Assembly: GCA_964633725.1 (NCBI GenBank)
Contig: CAZWHY010000066.1
Location: forward strand, 1-9,700
Direction of reading: 5' to 3'
Source: Berkiella_A sp964633725
Lineage (GTDB): Bacteria; Pseudomonadota; Gammaproteobacteria; Berkiellales; Berkiellaceae
DNA: 9,700 nucleotides
Shown: piece by piece, positions 4,916 to 9,700 of the stretch
How the letters are laid out: each line of letters begins with the position of its first letter
Position numbering within the stretch: position 1 is the first letter of the stretch
The notes under the pieces: model-generated
Told to the model about the DNA's origin: nothing
What the model saw: only the letters and a program-made list of their open reading frames with translations
The model's database searches: none
Program-made: the position numbers and the translations under genes

Positions 4916-7183
4916 ATGTTTAAATCAGATGAACCTATTAAAACCCAAGAGGAGGACAGATTAGCTCGTTCCGAGTTTTCTCAGCATTTGGGAAATACGT
5001 TATGTAGCTGGAAAGAACAAGAAAGTTTAGTTATAGGTCTATTTGGGGGATGGGGTGATGGTAAAAGCTCAATCATAAATCTTGCTATAGAACATATTGA
5101 AAAAAAACCGTCAAATGAAAAGCCCAAAATTATATTTTTCAACCCATGGTTGGTGTCGGGGCAGAATAATATGATTAAAGAGTTTTTCTCTGAGGTAGCA
5201 AATGAATTAGAATTAAAAGACAGTACAAAGAGTGATAAAAAACTTGCTAAAAAGTTTAAGCTTTATGCTGCGGCTCTATCAACTTCATCAGTTTCTTCTA
5301 GTTTAAGTAGTTTAAGTTCAAAATTGATTTATCTGATTGGGTTTGGTGGTATAGCATTACCAGAAGTTTTAGAGTTATTCAACATTAGTTCAAGGTCATT
5401 GCAAATAGGTGGTTTGGTATTTTGTACTTTGATTGTAGTGTTTGAATTTTTTAATTTAATAAGCCAAGGTTTAAGCTGGGCATCCAATTTTTTTTCTATA
5501 AACAGTCAAATCAACAAAAAAACCATCATTGAATTTAAAAATGAAATAAAAGAAGAGATTGGCAATAGAAAGGAAAAGATAATAGTAATTATAGATGACA
5601 TAGACAGGCTATATGCACATGAAATATTAAGCATTTTGAAATTAGTGAGAATAAATGGTGATTTTCCCAACATGATTTATTTGCTGCCCTTCGATAAACA
5701 AGTAGTGCAGAATAAAATTAAAGATAACATTGAGATATGCTCACAGTCTTATTTAGATAAAATTATTCAAGTAAGTTTTATGACCCCCCATGTTCCCAAT
5801 GATAAAATTATTGAAATATTCAATGATGAAGTTAAATGCATATTAGATAAGCTACCAAGAGATGCTAAAGGCTTCTTTACTGAAGACAAACCTTATTGGG
5901 GGAATATTGTTCAATCTGGTCTTAAAGATTTATTTAAAAACATTCGCGATGTGAAAAGGTATAGCAATAGTTTGAGATTTAGCATAGGTTTTTTGATCAA
6001 GGAGAGTACCTTAGAAATTAACCCAGTAGATTTTATAGCTATAGAGGCAATCAGGGTCTTTGTGTTAGATTACTATAACTATATTAAATGTAATAAATTT
6101 CTATTTATTGGTGATTATTATGTTTCTGAAGAGGAAATACAACTAAGAAAAAAAACATTTGAAATGTCACTAGAGGGGGTGCCACATGAGTATAGAGATA
6201 GCATAAAATCCCTAGTTATGCGTTTGTTTCCTCAAATAGATGATATAATTGAAAATGGTACTATTTCCCACGACAATACTGAATGGCAGAATACTTGGGA
6301 TAATGAATTAAGAATATGTTCAAGAATAAAGTTTGATTCATATTTTACCCTCACTCCAGGCGGTTTTGATCTGGCCTTAACTAACAATGAATTATCTTTA
6401 TTAAAGGATACATTTGAGAATACAGATAGATTAATAGAAGCGTTTAAACAATATGTAAAACAGAAGCGACTCGCATATGCGCTGGATAAGCTATTAACAG
6501 AGGTGAAAGCAGTTTCATCATACAAGGAAAGTATTCAGAAAAATATCCTATCAGCAATTTTTGATATTTCAGATGTGGTGGATTTAGAGGAGGCACATTC
6601 TGTATTTGTTCAGTTAGTATACAATTTGCTTCAGCATAATGACAAAAAGAAAAATTTTGAAATATTACAAGAGGTTATTACTTCAAGTCAAGGAATATCT
6701 GGGCCTGCTCAATATGTCGCAAGAGAATTAAGGCGCCAGAAGAAAAGACTAGATTCCAGCATTGTTAGTGAAAACGATTTAAATGAGTTAAAAATAATTT
6801 GTTTAGATAAAATCAGTGCGGGTAAAGGTAGTGCATTAGAAAATCCTAATTTTTTAAGATTACTTTATGAGTGGGAGGAAATGGGTGGTGATAAACAAAT
6901 TAAAGCTTTTATTAAGAATATAATTCAAAACGAGAAGTTCACGGTTGAATTCTTAGAACATTTTAAATTTACATCCCACTCTATGGGCATAAAAGATAGG
7001 GTTTTCACCTCGCAAACATCCTTTAGATATAATAATTTGTATAATTTTGTTTCTGAGGACAAAATTAAGACAAAGATTAAGTCGATAAAATTCTCTAACA
7101 AAAAGTTATATACCAAACATCAAGAGATAATAGAGTTATATCTTGAGCATGTTGATGATTGGGAGAAGCTAAAATTTAACTAA
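4916..7183 (+). CDS. KAP-family P-loop NTPase, membrane-anchored
   Basis: A 755-residue ATPase of the KAP family, a STAND-related P-loop group with membrane helices inserted between the Walker motifs. The N-terminus SDEPIKTQEEDRLAR is typical. Walker A is GGWGDGKSS (44-52), followed by the family signature FNPW (75-78). Two hydrophobic segments lie at about 137-155 and 163-183. Walker B is IIVIIDDIDRL (222-232). YLDKIIQVSF (280-289) and RDVKRY (345-350), a likely arginine-finger region, complete the NTPase domain. Residues 360-755 are helical and unassigned, perhaps a sensor or effector region. AAGGA lies 8 nt before the ATG. KAP proteins include PifA of plasmid F, which excludes phage T7, so antiviral function is plausible. 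The substrate and trigger are unknown. It is followed by R3 and a small four-cysteine gene. Confidence 0.9.
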   Translation: MFKSDEPIKTQEEDRLARSEFSQHLGNTLCSWKEQESLVIGLFGGWGDGKSSIINLAIEHIEKKPSNEKPKIIFFNPWLVSGQNNMIKEFFSEVANELELKDSTKSDKKLAKKFKLYAAALSTSSVSSSLSSLSSKLIYLIGFGGIALPEVLELFNISSRSLQIGGLVFCTLIVVFEFFNLISQGLSWASNFFSINSQINKKTIIEFKNEIKEEIGNRKEKIIVIIDDIDRLYAHEILSILKLVRINGDFPNMIYLLPFDKQVVQNKIKDNIEICSQSYLDKIIQVSFMTPHVPNDKIIEIFNDEVKCILDKLPRDAKGFFTEDKPYWGNIVQSGLKDLFKNIRDVKRYSNSLRFSIGFLIKESTLEINPVDFIAIEAIRVFVLDYYNYIKCNKFLFIGDYYVSEEEIQLRKKTFEMSLEGVPHEYRDSIKSLVMRLFPQIDDIIENGTISHDNTEWQNTWDNELRICSRIKFDSYFTLTPGGFDLALTNNELSLLKDTFENTDRLIEAFKQYVKQKRLAYALDKLLTEVKAVSSYKESIQKNILSAIFDISDVVDLEEAHSVFVQLVYNLLQHNDKKKNFEILQEVITSSQGISGPAQYVARELRRQKKRLDSSIVSENDLNELKIICLDKISAGKGSALENPNFLRLLYEWEEMGGDKQIKAFIKNIIQNEKFTVEFLEHFKFTSHSMGIKDRVFTSQTSFRYNNLYNFVSEDKIKTKIKSIKFSNKKLYTKHQEIIELYLEHVDDWEKLKFN

Positions 7184-7201
7184 AGTAACTCCTTGAAAAT
7201 C

Positions 7202-7239
7202 GTGGTGCTCCAGTGAATAGTTGTTTGTTGGATCTTCTC
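7202..7239. repeat. Intergenic palindrome R3
   Basis: A 38-bp copy (GTGGTGCTCCAGTGAATAG, then TTGTTTGTTGGATCTTCTC), 18 bp after the KAP stop codon. It is more diverged but in the same 9+10+10+9 register as R1 and R2. CTCGATAA at its right end is shared with R4. Confidence 0.65.
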
Positions 7240-7325
7240 GATAATATTAACACAAACTGAGTGGGGCAAAATAGAATGCTTTTATCTAATCGATTGAGAA
7301 GAAGTTTTTGAGAGCAAGGTGAATA

Positions 7326-7562
7326 ATGAATAATGAAAAATGTTATGTTTGTCAAAATAATTTAATAAAACATAGTGAAGAAAGCGCAATACACCAATAT
7401 AAATTGGTGTATCAAAAATGTGAAACTTGTGGTCCTTATGGTATCTATATCGACGATATTAGAAGGTTTGGTGATCTATCAGAATACCAGAGAAAGGCTT
7501 TACTAGAGAGAGCAATAAAAGAATCACCGAATAGCGATACTCCAATTATAAAGTTTAAATAA
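7326..7562 (+). CDS. Small four-cysteine zinc-binding protein
   Basis: A 78-residue protein with CYVC (C6, C9) and CETC (C32, C35), a CxxC-x22-CxxC arrangement that should bind one zinc as a ribbon or treble clef. CGPYGIYIDDIRRF after the second pair is a pattern I associate with the N-terminal zinc modules of longer uncharacterised proteins. The protein ends about 40 residues later, so it may be a stand-alone module or a shortened relative. AAGGTG lies about 4-5 nt before the ATG. The gene starts 142 bp after the KAP stop with R3 between, so cotranscription is possible but not shown. It may partner the KAP NTPase, by position only. R4 starts 21 bp after its stop. Confidence 0.7.
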   Translation: MNNEKCYVCQNNLIKHSEESAIHQYKLVYQKCETCGPYGIYIDDIRRFGDLSEYQRKALLERAIKESPNSDTPIIKFK

Positions 7563-7583
7563 AGATAGTAATTGCAAATAATT

Positions 7584-7621
7584 GTACTCTTCCAGTAAAT
7601 ATTTGTTTGCTGGGAACGCTC
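7584..7621. repeat. Intergenic palindrome R4
   Basis: A 38-bp copy whose core CCAGTAAATA pairs with TTTGCTGG. It lies 21 bp after the stop of the four-cysteine gene. Its outer left arm has drifted (GTACTCTT), while the inner 25 bp match the family well. Confidence 0.7.
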
Positions 7622-7651
7622 GATAAAATGCAATTAAAAGGTTGGTTAATA

Positions 7652-7688
7652 GTGAGATACCAGTAAAAATTATTTACGGGAGCCTCAC
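7652..7688. repeat. Intergenic palindrome R5 (tandem with R6)
   Basis: A 37-bp copy, GTGAGATACCAGTAAAAAT then TATTTACGGGAGCCTCAC, with complementary GTGAG/CTCAC ends. Its first 18 bases are identical to those of R6, 55 bp downstream. Confidence 0.75.
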
Positions 7689-7706
7689 AAAAGTGGGCAA
7701 TAAAAC

Positions 7707-7744
7707 GTGAGATACCAGTAAAAAATTAATTACGGTAACCTCGC
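7707..7744. repeat. Intergenic palindrome R6 (tandem with R5)
   Basis: A 38-bp copy, GTGAGATACCAGTAAAAAA then TTAATTACGGTAACCTCGC. Its last CTCGC can also pair with GCGAG at 7753-7757, giving an alternative hairpin. R5 and R6 both lie in the 264-bp gap before the cyclase-like gene. Confidence 0.75.
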
Positions 7745-7771
7745 GAAAGATTGCGAGCTTCCATAGCCTCT

Positions 7772-7794
7772 ATTAGCGCTATATACATGCTAAT
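7772..7794. promoter_or_regulatory. Inverted repeat around a TATATA box
   Basis: ATTAGC (7772-7777) and GCTAAT (7789-7794) flank GCTATATACAT, which contains a -10-like TATATA (7780-7785), about 42 bp before the cyclase-like gene. This layout would suit an operator over a promoter. The only -35 candidate, TTCCAT at 7759, is 15 bp away and weak. Confidence 0.3.
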
Positions 7795-7826
7795 GCCGAG
7801 GTAATTGACGGGTTAAAGAGGTTGGT

Positions 7827-8630
7827 TTGAAACGTATTATTGAAAAACTTTCAAATATTCTAGGAAAGGTTGATGTTGAGGCAGTGAAACCTGCTGTTGA
7901 TGAAAAAATCAAGTTAGACAAAAAAATTATTTTACTCATCGATATTTTGGGGTTTAGCGATTATGTCTTAGATATGTGTCCGGGTGATGCGAAAGAGTGT
8001 CAGATTAACAAACTTTATAGTTATCTAAATGAGAATGTATCTGGAGGAGATTGCCAGTATGAGGTGGATCAAAACCATCATATAAGATGCAATATTAAAA
8101 GCGGGGTTACCTTTTTTTCGGATACAATTTTGATCTTTTATGATTATAAAGATAGCGAGAATATTGCTCTACGTTGTCCAGAAGACTTATTTGAAGAAAT
8201 TCAGGCTGATGCAGCAAAAATACAATATAAAGTATTCGAATTGCTGGGCTTGCTGATAAGAGGGTGTGTTCACTTTGGGGATGCATTTTATTCTTTTGAG
8301 TCTTCAAAAGGGCAACATGCATTTTTTTATGGTTCTGGTATTATTAAGGCTTATCAAGGTGAAAATAAAATTGCTATATACCCTAGGATTATTTTATCTA
8401 AAGAAGCATTGAACTATTACGTTGATAATAATTGCCATGGGGCTAATCGTAGCTTTGAGAGAGATTTAGATGGTATTTATTTTTTCAGTCTATTTGAAAA
8501 ATATGATGAGGATCAAGTTGAATATTTTCTTTTTCAAATAAATGAAAAACTAAATAAAGAAAGTTATGACGATAAAATATTGCAAAAGTGGAATTGGTTT
8601 ATAACAAAATTGAATAAATTTATAGAGTAA
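7827..8630 (+). CDS. Cyclase-fold-like protein (DILGF/FSDT family)
   Basis: A 267-residue protein resembling a widespread uncharacterised family related in pattern to class III nucleotide cyclases. LLIDILGF (36-43) parallels the cyclase DIxGF strand with its metal-binding Asp (D39). VTFFSDTILIF (94-104) carries a second Asp (D99). LLIRGCVHFGDAFY (142-155) and GIIKAYQGENKIAIYPRI (171-188) are the other conserved blocks of this family. Whether it makes a cyclic nucleotide is unknown, as substrate-specifying residues cannot be assigned by eye. The start is TTG, well supported by AAAGAGG 5 nt upstream, and no in-frame ATG occurs before residue 50. It is a single-gene unit between R5/R6 and R7. 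I associate such proteins with defence islands, by general knowledge only. Confidence 0.65.
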   Translation: MKRIIEKLSNILGKVDVEAVKPAVDEKIKLDKKIILLIDILGFSDYVLDMCPGDAKECQINKLYSYLNENVSGGDCQYEVDQNHHIRCNIKSGVTFFSDTILIFYDYKDSENIALRCPEDLFEEIQADAAKIQYKVFELLGLLIRGCVHFGDAFYSFESSKGQHAFFYGSGIIKAYQGENKIAIYPRIILSKEALNYYVDNNCHGANRSFERDLDGIYFFSLFEKYDEDQVEYFLFQINEKLNKESYDDKILQKWNWFITKLNKFIE

Positions 8631-8654
8631 ATTAATTCAAAAGGTTTTATAGTT

Positions 8655-8692
8655 GTGAAGTTCCAGTAAATATAATTTAAGGATAAAAGTAC
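8655..8692. repeat. Intergenic palindrome R7, right arm decayed
   Basis: The left arm GTGAAGTTCCAGTAAATAT matches the family closely. The right arm (8674-8692) has diverged and pairs only partly, at GTAC. It begins 24 bp after the cyclase-like stop codon, the same position as other copies. Confidence 0.55.
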
Positions 8693-8714
8693 CAATTAGT
8701 CGAGTAAGCCGATG

Positions 8715-8743
8715 GGCACACGACTCCATATTAATTTTATAAT
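8715..8743 (+). promoter_or_regulatory. Probable promoter of the DUF5677-like gene
   Basis: A perfect -10 TATAAT (8738-8743) lies 17 bp after a poor -35 (GGCACA, 8715-8720). Transcription would start about 30 nt before the ATG at 8780. A private promoter would support independent expression of this last gene. Confidence 0.4.
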
Positions 8744-8779
8744 CTGAACAAATTTCAGTACTTATTGCGGGATGGCAAC

Positions 8780-9643
8780 ATGATGGAATTATCACACCAA
8801 CTATCAACAATACAACAGTTTAAGCTCCCAAACTTGCAAAAAGAAACCAAGTCAGAAGCAGGGCATATTTCTGACTTGGCTTATGTAAGTAATCATGTTT
8901 GCATGTTATTAAAATTAATTTCCAGTTTAACTATTAATACAGCTAAAAGTGATGACGAGAAAGCAATGCTTATGGGGCATATGATACATATTTATAAGTT
9001 ATATGACAGCTCTATATACTTGATAATAGATGATCGAACAGAAATATCTTATATCCTCTTACGCACATTATGCGAGGTGGTCATTAAGTTAAAATACTTA
9101 GTTAAAAATATTAATTGTGAAATGTGTGATAAATTTAAGAAAGCATCATTAGTATATGATAAAAAGCTTTGGGAGCTCATTGAAAAAAACAAAGGAACTT
9201 CTATCAAGGATATTGAGTCTAGAATGCTAAATAGTATTGAAAAGACGTTTAGAGATGCAGGATATGAGCTTGAAGATATTGATTTTAAAAAAGATAAAAA
9301 TTGGTGTCCAAATATTCTAGAACTTGCTAAATCAGTTGGCCTATCTGATGTCTATGAGTCTTTTTATAGAATGAGTTCAACTGCTGTTCATTCCTCATGG
9401 ACCCATCATCAGAAATACAATATAAGCACTATAAATGACACTTCTAAACCAAGACTTGAGTATCTTGGTGCAAAGCCTCAACCTATAGAAGGCGCCAGTT
9501 TGTTAGTATTAAATTTAGCAAAAGACTACTTGTATTTTCACAAAGACCAAAGTATTAATAAAATAATAAACGAAGCTATTGAAAAATTAATACGGTGGTT
9601 TGAGGGTATGTCAAAAAGGTATGATGCTTTTCTGTCAAAGTAG
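8780..9643 (+). CDS. DUF5677-like protein
   Basis: A 287-residue helical protein without a signal peptide or clear membrane segment. YILLRTLCEVVIKLKYLVKN (91-110) and YESFYRMSSTAVHSSW (192-207) match the pattern of DUF5677 as I know it: an Arg/Glu helix of the R-x-x-x-E type (R95, E99), then a tyrosine-rich helix ending in Ser-x-x-x-His. No biochemical activity is established for that family to my knowledge. The frame is open to a TTG at 8765, but I chose the ATG at 8780 because GGGA lies 7 nt before it and the TTG has no ribosome binding site. ATG at 8783 is equally possible. It is preceded by R7 and a private promoter, so it is probably a separate unit of the island. Confidence 0.6.
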   Translation: MMELSHQLSTIQQFKLPNLQKETKSEAGHISDLAYVSNHVCMLLKLISSLTINTAKSDDEKAMLMGHMIHIYKLYDSSIYLIIDDRTEISYILLRTLCEVVIKLKYLVKNINCEMCDKFKKASLVYDKKLWELIEKNKGTSIKDIESRMLNSIEKTFRDAGYELEDIDFKKDKNWCPNILELAKSVGLSDVYESFYRMSSTAVHSSWTHHQKYNISTINDTSKPRLEYLGAKPQPIEGASLLVLNLAKDYLYFHKDQSINKIINEAIEKLIRWFEGMSKRYDAFLSK

Positions 9644-9654
9644 TCCGTAAAAAG

Positions 9655-9669
9655 TGTGCCGCAGGCACA
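9655..9669 (+). terminator. Hairpin after the DUF5677-like gene
   Basis: TGTGCC and GGCACA form a 6-bp GC-rich stem with a GCA loop, 11 bp after the stop codon. No T tract follows, so intrinsic termination would be weak. It is not a member of the R palindrome family. Confidence 0.35.
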
Positions 9670-9700
9670 TAAATTAGCAGCATAGGACGTGCTGATAAAT

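Noticed and set aside
6232..6525. 97-codon minus-strand frame inside the KAP gene
   Set aside because: Antisense shadow of a long, well-supported reading frame. The same holds for minus-strand frames at 2971-3186, 6925-7116, 7445-7633 and 8107-8322.
52..7183. Functional link between ankyrin repeats and KAP NTPase as in animal Kidins220
   Set aside because: The two are separate genes on opposite strands over 3 kb apart, with mobile DNA between; the parallel is coincidental.
7652..7744. CRISPR-like array
   Set aside because: Only two close copies with one 18-bp gap. The repeats are diverged palindromes, other copies lie singly between genes, and no cas gene is present.
7827..9643. Complete Pycsar system
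   Set aside because: No neighbouring protein shows a cyclic-nucleotide-binding domain or a TIR or membrane effector of the known types, so only the cyclase-fold resemblance remains.

Overview
The window is AT-rich DNA with Shine-Dalgarno-led bacterial genes. An ankyrin-repeat protein lies next to a Sel1-like protein, an IS200-type transposase remnant sits between them, and single-gene accessory units follow. This mix is typical of a gammaproteobacterium that lives in eukaryotic cells, such as Legionella or a relative. That placement is inference from gene content. No rRNA, tRNA or housekeeping gene is present to confirm it.

Layout. (1) 52-1662, minus strand: a large ankyrin-repeat protein, a candidate host-directed effector. 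(2) 1711-2575: a non-coding patchwork of insertion-sequence debris. It holds the left end of an IS200/IS605-family element, with end hairpin, terminator-like hairpin, and a long hairpin over the ribosome binding site and start of a truncated tnpA. The tnpA is broken exactly where a short element with 13-bp inverted repeats begins. A 24-bp inverted repeat (23/24 matches) brackets the whole patch, at 1741-1764 and 2510-2533. (3) 2576-3322, plus strand: a small Sel1-like protein with NPF and DPF tripeptides in a disordered tail. An identical 29-nt palindrome lies on each side, at 2396 and 3436. (4) 3603-4740: two genes for single-pass membrane proteins, in a probable operon. (5) 4916-7183: a membrane-anchored KAP-family P-loop NTPase, followed by a 78-residue four-cysteine protein at 7326-7562. 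(6) 7827-8630: a protein resembling the nucleotide-cyclase fold. (7) 8780-9643: a DUF5677-like protein. All genes from 2576 onward are on the plus strand.

The most striking non-coding signal is a family of seven 37-38-bp imperfect palindromes, with left arm near GTGAGGTTCCAGTAAAT and right arm near TTGTTTACTGGAACCTCAC. They lie just downstream of, or overlap, the stop codons of successive plus-strand genes (3330, 4722, 7202, 7584, 7652, 7707, 8655). The result is a cassette-like pattern of one transcription unit plus one hairpin. The sites are not recognisable integron attC sites.

Functionally, 3603-9643 looks like an accessory island. The KAP NTPase family includes phage-exclusion protein PifA of plasmid F. 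The four-cysteine, cyclase-fold and DUF5677-like proteins are families I associate with accessory and defence islands. Whether they form one antiviral system or are independent units parked together cannot be decided from the sequence alone.
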